Positions 15,133 to 23,084 of a stretch of DNA of 64,000 nt are shown here, piece by piece (the first letter of the stretch is position 1; each line of letters begins with the position of its first letter). The stretch comes from G051903925 sp051903925. GTDB lineage: Bacteria > Pseudomonadota > Alphaproteobacteria > Zavarziniales > Zavarziniaceae. Where the stretch lies: assembly GCF_051903925.1 (NCBI RefSeq), contig NZ_CP173678.1, positions 1,488,001-1,552,000 of the forward strand. Direction: 5' to 3'. Under the pieces are notes generated by a model. That model saw only the letters and a program-made list of their open reading frames with translations, had not been told where the DNA came from and did not search any database. Position numbers and translations under genes: made by a program.

Positions 15133-15717
15133 ATGCGTCTGTTCGTTGGCCTGTCCCTGCCCCCCGAGCTGTGCCAGCGGCTGGCGCTGGCTGCGGGCGG
15201 CGTGCCGGAGGCGCGCTGGGTGGCGCCCGATTCCATGCACCTGACACTTGCCTTCATCGGCGAGGTCGACGGCGCCGCGGCCAATGATGCGTGCGAGGCC
15301 CTGGACCGCGTCTGGGGCGAGCCGTTCGATCTGGCGCTGCATGGCGTTGGCACCTTTGCGCAGGGCACGCGCCCCAATGTCCTGTGGGCAGGCGTGCGCG
15401 ACAGCGCCGCCCTGATGCAGTTGCAGGAGCGCATCGCCACCGCCCTGCGCCGCACCGGCATCGCCATCGAGGAGCGCAAGTTCGCGCCGCACGTCACCCT
15501 GGCTTGGCTGAAGGCCGATCCTGGCCCGCGCCTGGGGGCCTGGCTGGCCGACCATGCCCTGATGGGCAGCGAGCCGTGGACGGTGCGGCAGTTCCACCTC
15601 TATTCCAGCCATCTCGGCTCCGGTCCCGCGATCTACAGGATCGAGGCCAGCTTCGATCTGGCCGAGGACGCGGGAGAGGCGGACGACGGCGATTTCCGGC
15701 TAGAATCGGACGACTGA
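15133..15717 (+). CDS. thpR: RNA 2',3'-cyclic phosphodiesterase (2H phosphoesterase)
   Basis: 194 residues from the ATG at 15133 (MRLFVGLSLPPEL), the standard LigT/ThpR N-terminus; the open frame before it runs through a repeat. Two H-x-T-x catalytic motifs are present: MHLTLAFIGEV near residue 37 and PHVTLAWLK near residue 120, the defining pair of the 2H phosphoesterase superfamily. ThpR opens 2',3'-cyclic phosphates in RNA. The C-terminus ends with an acidic tail (EDAGEADDGDFRLESDD). cobB starts 29 bp later on the same strand, suggesting cotranscription. Confidence 0.93.
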   Translation: MRLFVGLSLPPELCQRLALAAGGVPEARWVAPDSMHLTLAFIGEVDGAAANDACEALDRVWGEPFDLALHGVGTFAQGTRPNVLWAGVRDSAALMQLQERIATALRRTGIAIEERKFAPHVTLAWLKADPGPRLGAWLADHALMGSEPWTVRQFHLYSSHLGSGPAIYRIEASFDLAEDAGEADDGDFRLESDD

Positions 15718-15746
15718 CCGACAGGGCTTCCAGGGACGGGACTGGC

Positions 15747-16463
15747 ATGGCGACCTTGCCGCAACGCATCGTGATCCTGACCGGCGCGGGCATCTCCGCC
15801 GAATCGGGGCTTGGCACCTTCCGCGACAAGGACGGGCTGTGGACCAAGGTCCGGCTGGAGGACGTGGCGACGCCAGAGGGCTTTGCCCGCGATCCCGATT
15901 ATGTCCTGGACTTCCACAACGAGCGCCGCCTGATCGTGCGCGACGCCGTTCCCAACGCGGCGCACCACGCGCTGGCGCGGCTGGAGCAGTTCTGGCCGGG
16001 GGAGGTGCTGGTCGTGACGCAGAACGTCGACGGCCTGCACGAGAAGGCGGGAACCCGCAACCTGATCCACATGCACGGCGAGACGGGCAAGGTTCGCTGC
16101 AACATCTGCGCCGACGTGCGGCCCTGGGACGAGGACATCACCACCGGCCTGCACTGCCCCAATTGTGGCACCGTCGGGCAGCTGCGCCCCGACGTCGTCT
16201 GGTTCGGGGAGATTCCCTATCACATGGAGCGCATCCACGATGCGCTGGCCGCGTGCGACCTGTTCGTGTCCATCGGGACGTCGGGCGTGGTCTACCCCGC
16301 GGCGGGCTTCGTCGCGCAGGTTCGCATGAAGAAGCGGGCGCACACGGTCGAACTGAACCTGGAACCGTCCGACGGCGCCAGCATGTTCGCGGAGCAGGTC
16401 AACGGTCCGGCGTCGAGGATCGTGCCGGAATTCGTGGACCGCCTGATCGAACGCCTGAGCTGA
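15747..16463 (+). CDS. cobB: NAD-dependent protein deacylase (sirtuin, CobB type)
   Basis: 238 residues. Removes acyl groups from lysines using NAD+, giving nicotinamide and O-acyl-ADP-ribose. Motifs in order: GAGISAESGLGTFRDKDGLW near residue 12, TQNVDGLHEKAG, catalytic MHGETG, a zinc site as C-x2-C ... C-x2-C (CNICADV and CPNCG), and RPDVVWFGE, typical of the SIRT5/CobB subgroup. One oddity: the Y-x-x-R acyl-pocket motif of desuccinylating CobB appears here as FHNERR, so Tyr is replaced by His while Arg is kept. Its 3' end overlaps convergent msrQ by 65 bp. It follows thpR closely. Confidence 0.93.
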   Translation: MATLPQRIVILTGAGISAESGLGTFRDKDGLWTKVRLEDVATPEGFARDPDYVLDFHNERRLIVRDAVPNAAHHALARLEQFWPGEVLVVTQNVDGLHEKAGTRNLIHMHGETGKVRCNICADVRPWDEDITTGLHCPNCGTVGQLRPDVVWFGEIPYHMERIHDALAACDLFVSIGTSGVVYPAAGFVAQVRMKKRAHTVELNLEPSDGASMFAEQVNGPASRIVPEFVDRLIERLS

Positions 16464-17271
16464 CGCGCCGCGCCCCGGCGATCGCCAGGACGGCAGCCAG
16501 GATGCCGCCCACGACCCAGGCCGGCCGGATCGTGCCGGCCCAGGACCAGTTGGCGGCCAGGACGCGGTCCAGCGGGGCGTTCGCCTTCCACATGAAATAG
16601 GCCCCTTCGCCCAGCGCCGTCGCGATGGTGCACAGGGCGGCCAGGACCAGCAGCGCGCCCAGGCTGTCCTTCGCCCGAGGCAGGAAGCGCCAGGCCATCA
16701 ACCAGACGAACAGGCCCGTCATGACCAGGGGCTCGGCCACGTCGATCTTGGCCTGCATGTAGTGGTGGACCAGCGCAAGGACGCCGATGGGATAGACCAG
16801 GGCATGCAGCCTGCCCCAGCGCTGCGGCCCCAGCCGGCGGATCTGCGCGTCGGTCGAGGTGGCGGCCAGGATCGCCAGGCCCAGCAGGGCCACGAAGCCG
16901 ATGGTCAGGTAGATGCGGGAGACGATCTCCACCGCGATGCGGACAAGGTCCAGCGACTGGTCGATCGCATAGAGCGCCAGGTGCAGCAGGCCATAAGCAA
17001 AGGCCGCGACCCCCAGCATGCGCCGCAGCACCAGCAGCCGGGGCATGCGCCAGAGCGGCCGCAGCGGCGTCACCGCCAGGGACACGAACAGCAGGCGGAT
17101 CGTCCACGATCCCGTCTGGTGGATCGCCTCGTCCAGCGGGCGGGCGCCCAGCATGCCCTGCTGGTATTGCCAGGCGACCCACAGGGCCGGCAGGAACAGC
17201 GCGGCGAACGTCGCTGCCTTCAGGCCCGAGAACCGCCCGTTCCGCTCGTTCCAGGGCAGTCGCAGGGTCAT
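16399..17271 (-). CDS. msrQ: MsrQ-like heme-binding membrane subunit of the methionine sulfoxide reductase system
   Basis: 290 residues, six or more membrane segments. It matches E. coli MsrQ through the body of the protein: FLPALWVAWQYQQGMLGARP, TGSWTIRLLFVSLAVTPLR, LLVLRRMLGVAAFAYGLLHL, SRIYLTIGFVALLGLAILAATST and RLGPQRWGRLHALVYPIGVLALVHH, with the heme His residues in the HL and LH...HH contexts. MsrQ passes electrons to the periplasmic molybdoenzyme MsrP, which repairs oxidised methionines. No msrP is adjacent, unlike the usual msrPQ operon. About 80 extra C-terminal residues with further hydrophobic segments exceed the E. coli length. ATG 17271 has GGAGGG upstream. The last 21 codons overlap cobB on the other strand. 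Confidence 0.88.
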   Translation of the reverse strand: MTLRLPWNERNGRFSGLKAATFAALFLPALWVAWQYQQGMLGARPLDEAIHQTGSWTIRLLFVSLAVTPLRPLWRMPRLLVLRRMLGVAAFAYGLLHLALYAIDQSLDLVRIAVEIVSRIYLTIGFVALLGLAILAATSTDAQIRRLGPQRWGRLHALVYPIGVLALVHHYMQAKIDVAEPLVMTGLFVWLMAWRFLPRAKDSLGALLVLAALCTIATALGEGAYFMWKANAPLDRVLAANWSWAGTIRPAWVVGGILAAVLAIAGARRVSSGVRSGGPRIPARSSTPDR

Positions 17272-17349
17272 CGCCGAAGCCCTCCCCCACAAGGGGGCAG
17301 GGCACCCCGGATCACGCTGGTCAGGTGCTGGTCCTCCATTTCGCTCTGG

Positions 17350-17649
17350 TCACCGCAAGCGGATGGTGCGGTCGTCGGGGCGCAGGCGGGCGACTTCGGC
17401 GTCGGTCTCGGCGTGGCTCAGCAGAGCCAGGGAGGCGAGCAGGTCCTCCGCCGCGTGCAGCCAGGATTCGTAATAGGCCTGGTCCGGTTCGGCCGCGATC
17501 TCGGCCGCCAGGCGGGTGTGGAAGTCGACCCAGGGAAAGCGGCCCTGGCGGCTGAGCGCCACGACGATCGCGAAGATGCGGGCTTCCCACGGCTCGGCAA
17601 AGACGCGCTCCGCGGGCAGGACAGCCAGGTCGTCGTGGCCATCGGTCAA
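17350..17649 (-). CDS. Nitrile hydratase accessory/activator protein
   Basis: 99 residues if started at the TTG at 17649, whose TTGA overlaps the stop of the beta-subunit gene; GGAG lies 8 bp before it. Earlier starts would run deep inside nthB. The body, LPAERVFAEPWEARIFAIVVALSRQGRFPWVDFHTRLAAEI, matches the nitrile hydratase activator family, which is itself a homologue of the beta-subunit N-terminus and helps insert cobalt into the alpha subunit. It is third in an alpha-beta-accessory operon. The length is usual for cobalt-type accessory proteins (roughly 100-140 residues). Confidence 0.88.
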   Translation of the reverse strand: MTDGHDDLAVLPAERVFAEPWEARIFAIVVALSRQGRFPWVDFHTRLAAEIAAEPDQAYYESWLHAAEDLLASLALLSHAETDAEVARLRPDDRTIRLR

Positions 17650-18314
17650 GGGGCCGGCTCCAGATAGCTGTCCCACAGGTCCAGGGTCAGGCTGTCGCGC
17701 GGATCGGCCTCCGCCCCCCACAGGTCGGGCGCCGCGAACACGACCGTGTAGGACCATTCGGGGCGATCCTCCCCTTCGGCATGGGCATCGGCCAGCAGGT
17801 AGGTGCCCAGCACCCGCTCCACCGTTCCCACCCGGCCGCGGGCATAGCGCGGCAGGCGGTTGTGGCCATAGCCCATGGTGCTGCGGGTCAGGACCCGGTC
17901 GCCCGCCTTGAAGCGCGCGGGCACGGAACCTGGCGCCGCCTGCGACGCGCCGCCGGCCACGACGGCCGGCACCGCGGCCGCCGGTCCTGCCGGCCGTCCG
18001 GCCAGGGCAGGGGGAAGGGCCTGGCGCGGCTGGCCATCAGCCAGTTCCTCCTCCGTCACCGCGCCCGCTTCCAGCAGCCGCGCGGTCAGGCCGGCCAGCC
18101 ACTTCTCGTAATAGCTGGCGGCCAGGTAGGCGGCTGGAGGCATCCGTTCCAGGGTGCGGCGGAACTGGTCGGCGCTGGACGGCACGACAAAGCCGGACAG
18201 CATGTTCATCGCGAACACGCGCCCTTCCCACGCGGCGTGGAACACCGTCTCGTCCGCGTCGGGCGCGACGGCGCCAAAGCCATGCATCCCGCCCATGTCG
18301 TGCACGCCGTCCAT
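17646..18314 (-). CDS. nthB: Nitrile hydratase beta subunit
   Basis: 222 residues beginning MDGVHDMGGMHGFG, the classic N-terminus of NHase beta. The C-terminal SH3-like part is present: ARFKAGDRVLTRSTMGYGHNRLPRYARGRVGTVERV and WSYTVVFAAPDLWG. Between them (residues about 95-130) lies an Ala/Pro/Gly-rich linker. The alpha-beta heterodimer hydrates nitriles to amides in the cytoplasm; the Arg residues of beta contact the oxidised cysteines of alpha. It lies 39 bp downstream of nthA and is coupled to the accessory gene by a 4-base overlap. Confidence 0.95.
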   Translation of the reverse strand: MDGVHDMGGMHGFGAVAPDADETVFHAAWEGRVFAMNMLSGFVVPSSADQFRRTLERMPPAAYLAASYYEKWLAGLTARLLEAGAVTEEELADGQPRQALPPALAGRPAGPAAAVPAVVAGGASQAAPGSVPARFKAGDRVLTRSTMGYGHNRLPRYARGRVGTVERVLGTYLLADAHAEGEDRPEWSYTVVFAAPDLWGAEADPRDSLTLDLWDSYLEPAP

Positions 18315-18353
18315 GTCGTGTTCCTTCGCGCGTCGGGTCGAAACGGTTACGGG

Positions 18354-18953
18354 TCAGACCAGGGCGGTGCCGATCATGCCGTCGCGCGTGACCAAGGCGG
18401 CAAGGGCGGCGGCGTCCAGCCCGTCGGTGCCCGACGGGCGGCGGGGCAGGACCATGTAGCGCTGGTCGGCATTGCTGTCCCACACCCGCACCGCAGTGCC
18501 AGCCGGCAGGTGCACCCCGAACTCGGCCAGCACGGCACGGGGTTCGCGCACGACGCGGGCGCGATAGGCCGCACTCTTGTACCAGGTCGGCGGCAGGCCC
18601 AGGACCGGCCAGGGATAGCAGGAGCACAGGGTGCAGACGATCATGTTGTGCACGTCATCGCTGTTCTCGACCACGCGCATGTGCTCGCCCTCCATCCCCT
18701 GGAAGCCAAGCTCGGCGATGGCGGCCGTCGCATCGGCCATCAGGCGCGCGTGGAAGGCGGGATCGGTCCAGGCCCGGGCGACGACCGCGGCGCCGTTGCG
18801 CGGGCCGATCCGGCGCTCATAGGTCTCGACAAAGGCGTCCAGCGCCGCGGGATCGACGATCCCCTTGGCGACCAGCAGCCCCTCGATCGCCTTCACGCGC
18901 AGTGCGGTGTCGCGTTCCTCGGCATCGTGTGCGTGGGAATGATCGTGGCTCAT
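18354..18953 (-). CDS. nthA: Nitrile hydratase alpha subunit, cobalt type
   Basis: 199 residues. The metal-binding claw is VCTLCSCYPWPVLGLPPTWYKS (residues near 108-130): the Thr in C-T-L-C-S-C marks the non-corrin cobalt type, whereas iron enzymes have Ser. The two later cysteines are oxidised to sulfinic and sulfenic acids in the mature enzyme. The N-terminus is His-rich (HDHSHAHD), usual for the family. First gene of nthA-nthB-accessory; no amidase, aldoxime dehydratase or cobalt transporter gene is visible nearby, so the amide product must be handled elsewhere. Divergent from the patatin-like gene across 81 bp (18954-19034), which must hold both promoters. Confidence 0.96.
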   Translation of the reverse strand: MSHDHSHAHDAEERDTALRVKAIEGLLVAKGIVDPAALDAFVETYERRIGPRNGAAVVARAWTDPAFHARLMADATAAIAELGFQGMEGEHMRVVENSDDVHNMIVCTLCSCYPWPVLGLPPTWYKSAAYRARVVREPRAVLAEFGVHLPAGTAVRVWDSNADQRYMVLPRRPSGTDGLDAAALAALVTRDGMIGTALV

Positions 18954-19034
18954 CGCGCAAGTTCACCAGATCGCGGATTTTCTGGCCAGCTTCTCCGCAT
19001 CCTGGCCTTAGGATCCGCCGCGGGAGGGTTGCGC

Positions 19035-21311
19035 GTGCGCGAGAAGGAATTGCGGGTGGCGCTCGTCTGCTATGGCGGTGCGTCCATGGCCGTCTACATG
19101 CATGGCGTCACGCGGGAAATCCTGGCCGCCGCCCGCGCCAGCCGCGCGCTCCATGTCCACGCGGACGAGGCGCCGGAGCACCTGGGCGAGACCGAGCGCG
19201 TCTATCGCGATGCCCTGGTGGCGGCGGGGCGGGAAGCCCGCCTGCGCGTGGTGGTCGACGTCATTGCCGGAGCCTCGGCCGGGGGCATCAACGGCCTTCT
19301 CCTGGCGCGTGCCCTGGCCCATGACCTGTCCCTCGATCCGCTGACCGCGCTGTGGCTCGACCAGGCCGACGTCACCTACCTGCTGGCCGAGGAACGCCGC
19401 GCAGGGCCGTGGAGCAAGGCCTTCATGCGGCCGTTGCTGTGGCTGGCGGCGACGCGCGCGCCCGACGGCATGCTCGACGACGAGGCCAAGGCCAAGCTGT
19501 CGCTGTTCCTGCGCTCGCGCTGGTTCGAGCCGCCGTTCGACGGGCCCAAGCTGTCGGCCACCCTGTTGCGGGCGGCACGTGCCATGGGGACGACGGCGCG
19601 GGACGATGCCTCGCTGGTGCCGGCGGGCCTGCCGCTGCGCCTGTTCGTGACGGTCACCGACTTCTGGGGGCGCGACACGGTGCTGGCCGGCCACGACCCG
19701 CCCCATGTCGTGGAGCGCGAGCATCGCCACGTCCTGGCCATGTCCTATCGGGCGGCGCCCCTTGGCCCGGTCGAGAGCGACTTCGACGACGGGGCGCTGG
19801 CCGGCCTGGTGTTCGCCGCACGCGCCACGTCGTGCTTTCCCGGTGCCTTTCCGCCCGCGACCATCGCCGAGGTGGAGGCCGTCGCCGCCGAGCAGGGCGC
19901 CCCCTGGCGCGACCGCCCGCGCTTCCTGGCGACCACCATGGCCGCCTATGCCGGTGCCGCGGACGATGTGGCGCGCATCCCCTTCATCGACGGGGGTGTC
20001 CTCAACAACAAGCCGTTCGGCGAGGCCCTGGCCGTGATCGGCCGCCAGCCCGCCTATCGCCAGATCGACCGCCGCGTCGTCTATATCGAGCCGGACCCGC
20101 ACGAGTGGGGCCGGCGCCATGCGGGCCTGCCCGGCTTTGCCAGCGTGCTGTTCGGCGCGCTGTCCGACCTGCCGCGACAGCAGCCCGTGGGCACGGCGCT
20201 GCAGGCCGTGGAGGAGCAGAACGCGCTGGTCCGCCGCCTGGCCGGCGTGGTCGAGGCCGCGCGGCCGCGCATCGCCCAGCACGTGACGGACGTCCTGGGC
20301 TGGTGGCCGCGGGGCCGCTATGACGCCGCTACGCTGGGCCATTGGCGGCGGAAGGCCGAGACGCTGGCCGCGCGCAGCGCGGGCTTTGCCTTCGAGGCCT
20401 ATGCCCGGCTGCGCCTGGCCGACACCTGGGAGGCGCTGGGCCTGCCGCGGTCGGACGGAGCCGAGACACCGATCGAGGTCGAGGACGCCGATGCCGCGTG
20501 GGCGCGCACCCTGGCCGACTATGACGTGACCTACAGGCGGCGCCGGCTCAGCTTCCTGCTGCGCGAGCTCAACCTGCTCTATGCCAGGCTGGGGCCCGCC
20601 TGTCCCTTCGCGGCGACCGACCTGGATACGATCAAGCGCGCCCTGTACGAGGCGCTGGAATCGGTCCGCACGATCGAGGCGGCGCTGCCCGGCTCGGACG
20701 CGGTCCGGGCGGTTGCCGCGGCGACGGGCGACGCCCGCGCCGCCCTGCTGGAGCGCGTGCGGGCGGGCCTGGGGCTGGGCGCGCTCGATGCGCGGGTGGA
20801 CGCGGCCCTGGCCGTACAGGGCGCCGAGCCGGGCCTGGCGGCGGCCGCTCATGCCCTGCGCATCGCCTATCTGGGCTTCCCGTTCTGGGACGTGCTGATC
20901 TTCGCCTCCAGCGGCTGGCGCGAACTGGACGAGTTCAACGAGATCAAGATCGACCGGATCAGCCCACTGGATGCGGCGGTGCTGCGTGGCCATGGCGCGC
21001 CTGTGCGCCTGCGCAGCGCCCGGCTGCGGGCCTTTGCCGGCTTCTTCTCCCGCGCCGACCGCGAACAGGACTACCTGCTGGGTCGGATGCAGGCGGCGGA
21101 GCGGATGATCGACCTGATCTGCGACGCCGCGGCCCCGGATGCGCCCCCGCCGGCGCAGGTCCTGGCGCTCAAGGTGCGGGCTTTCCACGCCGTCCTGGCG
21201 GAGGAGGAGGCGCGCCTGTCGCCGGCGGTGCTGGCACTGGGCCGGCTGTGGGCGGAGGGGGACGGCGCGGCCGCTGGGGCAACGATCTTGGAACGGGGGA
21301 CGACGGAATGA
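19035..21311 (+). CDS. Patatin-like (acyl hydrolase) protein, TIGR03607-type
   Basis: 758 residues from the GTG at 19035, which has GGGAGGG about 8 bp upstream; the open frame continues upstream but there it is antisense to nitrile hydratase. The N-terminus ELRVALVCYGGASMAVYMHGV is typical of large patatin-related proteins. The catalytic Ser lies in GASAGGINGLLLARAL (G-x-S-x-G) and the Asp of the Ser/Asp dyad in FIDGGVLNNKPF. The remaining C-terminal half is helical and of unknown role (DUF3376-like region). Patatins are lipid acyl hydrolases; the lipid here is unknown. The stop overlaps the next gene's start (ATGA), so a hotdog thioesterase is translationally coupled. Confidence 0.9.
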   Translation: MREKELRVALVCYGGASMAVYMHGVTREILAAARASRALHVHADEAPEHLGETERVYRDALVAAGREARLRVVVDVIAGASAGGINGLLLARALAHDLSLDPLTALWLDQADVTYLLAEERRAGPWSKAFMRPLLWLAATRAPDGMLDDEAKAKLSLFLRSRWFEPPFDGPKLSATLLRAARAMGTTARDDASLVPAGLPLRLFVTVTDFWGRDTVLAGHDPPHVVEREHRHVLAMSYRAAPLGPVESDFDDGALAGLVFAARATSCFPGAFPPATIAEVEAVAAEQGAPWRDRPRFLATTMAAYAGAADDVARIPFIDGGVLNNKPFGEALAVIGRQPAYRQIDRRVVYIEPDPHEWGRRHAGLPGFASVLFGALSDLPRQQPVGTALQAVEEQNALVRRLAGVVEAARPRIAQHVTDVLGWWPRGRYDAATLGHWRRKAETLAARSAGFAFEAYARLRLADTWEALGLPRSDGAETPIEVEDADAAWARTLADYDVTYRRRRLSFLLRELNLLYARLGPACPFAATDLDTIKRALYEALESVRTIEAALPGSDAVRAVAAATGDARAALLERVRAGLGLGALDARVDAALAVQGAEPGLAAAAHALRIAYLGFPFWDVLIFASSGWRELDEFNEIKIDRISPLDAAVLRGHGAPVRLRSARLRAFAGFFSRADREQDYLLGRMQAAERMIDLICDAAAPDAPPPAQVLALKVRAFHAVLAEEEARLSPAVLALGRLWAEGDGAAAGATILERGTTE

Positions 21312-21736
21312 CGGCATGCCGCATGAGCCTGGACGCGCTGCGCGCACTGATCGCGCGTGAGTACCCGCAGATGGATGGCCAGGTGATCATCGAATCGATC
21401 CGGCCCATGGGCGCGCTGTGCCGGCTGCCCTATCACGACCGTCACCTGCGGGCCGGGGGCACGATCTCGGGCCCGGCGCTGATGACGCTGGCGGATGCGG
21501 CCCTCTACTACGCCGTGCTGGCCATGATCGGGCCTGTGCCGCTGGCGGTGACGACCAATCTCAACATCAACTTCCTGCGCAAGCCGGCACAGAAGGACGT
21601 GCTGGCCGACGTGCGCCTGCTGAAGCTGGGCCGCCGCCTGGCCATCGGCGAGATCGCCATGTTCAGCGAGGGCGAGGATGACGACCTGGTGGCCCATGCC
21701 ACCGGCACCTACTCGATCCCGCCCGACCGCGCCTGA
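21308..21736 (+). CDS. PaaI-like hotdog-fold thioesterase
   Basis: 142 residues. The ATG at 21308 overlaps the stop of the patatin gene (ATGA). Hotdog/PaaI features: HDRHLRAGGTISGPALMTLADAALYYAVL with the catalytic Asp in the long helix, TTNLNINFLRKP, and a closing strand DLVAHATGTYSIPP. Family members hydrolyse acyl-CoA thioesters in the cytoplasm. Coupling to a patatin acyl hydrolase suggests a joint role in freeing or clearing fatty acyl groups, which is inference. Its 3' end overlaps the convergent TetR gene by 28 bp. Confidence 0.87.
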   Translation: MTACRMSLDALRALIAREYPQMDGQVIIESIRPMGALCRLPYHDRHLRAGGTISGPALMTLADAALYYAVLAMIGPVPLAVTTNLNINFLRKPAQKDVLADVRLLKLGRRLAIGEIAMFSEGEDDDLVAHATGTYSIPPDRA

Positions 21737-22359
21737 GGCGGCCCAGCCGCACCGGCCAGCAGCAAGGCCACGCCCTCGCGGGCCAGGGCTTCCAGCTCGG
21801 TGCGTGCCGTGCCGGATCGGGCGCGGATCGCCAGGCTGTGCAGCAGGGCGCCGGCCATACGGGCGCAGGCCTGAACCGGCGCGCCGGGGGGCAGGTCCCC
21901 GTCCACGACCGCCTGGGCCAGGCGGTCGGACAGCGCGGCGTCGACATAGGCGATGGTCCCCGCCACGGCCTGGCGCACATCGGCATCGGCGACGGCTTCT
22001 GTCGCGGCGGTGCACAGGATCAGGCAGCCGCGCGGGCCATGCCCCCCCGCCACATAGGCGCCGATCGCCCCCAGGTAGAATGCGTCCAGCGCCGCAGCCA
22101 GGCGTGGCAATGCCAGGGCCGCCTGGAGGCCGTGCGCCATCTCCTCGGCCACGGCGGCGATGGCGCCCAGATACATCGTCTTCTTGTCGCCGAAGGCATT
22201 GTAGAGGCTGGGGCGGTTCATGGCCGTGGCGGCCACCAGGTCGTCCAGCGACGTCGCAGCCAGACCCCGGTCCCAGAATGCGTCGCGGATCGCAGCCCGC
22301 GCCACGGCCCGGTCATAGGACGGGGGCCGGCCCTTGGCGCGTTTTGTACCGTTCTGCAT
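21709..22359 (-). CDS. TetR/AcrR-family transcriptional regulator
   Basis: 216 residues from the ATG at 22359 (MQNGTKRAKGRPPSYDR). N-terminal TetR helix-turn-helix: FWDRGLAATSLDDLVAATAMNRPSLYNAFGDKKTMYLGAI. The C-terminal ligand domain holds GPRGCLILCTAATEA, a pattern common in regulators of electrophile and reductase genes. It is divergent from a glutathione S-transferase gene; the 88-bp gap carries inverted repeats, so it probably represses that gene and itself, with an electrophile or xenobiotic as inducer (inference). Confidence 0.92.
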   Translation of the reverse strand: MQNGTKRAKGRPPSYDRAVARAAIRDAFWDRGLAATSLDDLVAATAMNRPSLYNAFGDKKTMYLGAIAAVAEEMAHGLQAALALPRLAAALDAFYLGAIGAYVAGGHGPRGCLILCTAATEAVADADVRQAVAGTIAYVDAALSDRLAQAVVDGDLPPGAPVQACARMAGALLHSLAIRARSGTARTELEALAREGVALLLAGAAGPPQARSGGIE

Positions 22360-22447
22360 AAATCTCTTGACCTGTCTACTTCTGTGCGAGACGGTACAGA
22401 TATAGCGCCGGGTGGCCCCTGTGCCAACGCCGAGAGGGATCTTGACC
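22345..22447. promoter_or_regulatory. Divergent tetR/GST promoter with candidate TetR operators
   Basis: TTGACCTGTCTA at 22367-22378 is a near-palindrome (TTGAC-ct-GTCTA; compare TAGAC) similar in form to NemR-type TetR boxes and also offers a -35-like TTGACC. TCTGT-n10-ACAGA spans 22381-22400. TGTACCGT (22345-22352) and ACGGTACA (22391-22398) form an exact 8-bp inverted repeat, the first arm inside the tetR start region. These suit autoregulation plus control of the GST gene, by inference. Confidence 0.5.
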
Positions 22448-23068
22448 ATGCTCGACATCTATTTCGCGCCGCTTTCGTGCTCGATGGCGACGCGGATCGC
22501 GATCCATGAAACCGGTCTGGAGGCGCGATTCCACGAAGTCGTGCTGTCGACAAAGCTGACCCGCGACGGGGAGGATTTCCGCCGGGTGAACCCCACGGGC
22601 CAGGTCCCCGCCCTGGTCACCGGAGAGGGCGACATCCTGACCGAGGGCACGGCCATCCTGCAGTACCTGGCGGACCAGGCGCCGCAGGCGGGCCTGGCGC
22701 CGGCTTCGGGCACGCTGGACCGCGCCCGCCTGCACCAGTGGCTGAACTTCATCGCGACGGAGGTGCACAAGGCGGTCTTTGCGATGATCTTCAACCCGGC
22801 ATCGCCGCCGGAGGCCAAGGCCTTTGCCCGGTCGCTGCTGCCGCTGCGCTATGACCGGCTGTCCCGCCATCTGGAGGGGCGCGACTATCTGGTGGGGGAG
22901 GGTTTCACCGTGGCGGATGCCTATCTGGTTACCACCTTCAACTGGGCCGATCCCGCCGGTGTCGACCTGTCGCCCTGGCCCGTCCTGGTCGCGTGGCGCG
23001 ACCGGCAGCGGGCCCGCCCCAGCGTCGCCCGGGCCCTGGGCGAGGAACTCGCGCTGCGCGCCGCTTGA
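22448..23068 (+). CDS. Glutathione S-transferase
   Basis: 206 residues. N-terminal thioredoxin-like domain: MLDIYFAPLSCSMATRIAIHETGLEARF, with Cys11 in the position of the beta-class catalytic Cys, then NPTGQVPALV (cis-Pro loop) and LTEGTAILQYLAD (glutathione-binding Glu-Gly-Thr in place of the usual ES). C-terminal helical domain ends with YLVGEGFTVADAYLVTTFNWA, including the conserved N-capping Asp. It conjugates or reduces with glutathione. Start at 22448 is the family start. It is divergent from, and probably controlled by, the TetR gene. Confidence 0.93.
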   Translation: MLDIYFAPLSCSMATRIAIHETGLEARFHEVVLSTKLTRDGEDFRRVNPTGQVPALVTGEGDILTEGTAILQYLADQAPQAGLAPASGTLDRARLHQWLNFIATEVHKAVFAMIFNPASPPEAKAFARSLLPLRYDRLSRHLEGRDYLVGEGFTVADAYLVTTFNWADPAGVDLSPWPVLVAWRDRQRARPSVARALGEELALRAA

Positions 23069-23084
23069 GCCGAACCCCGATGCC

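Noticed and set aside
17781..19034. Possible long N-terminal extension of the patatin-like gene
   Set aside because: It reads antisense to all three nitrile hydratase genes and looks low-complexity; a GTG with a good ribosome site begins the protein at 19035.
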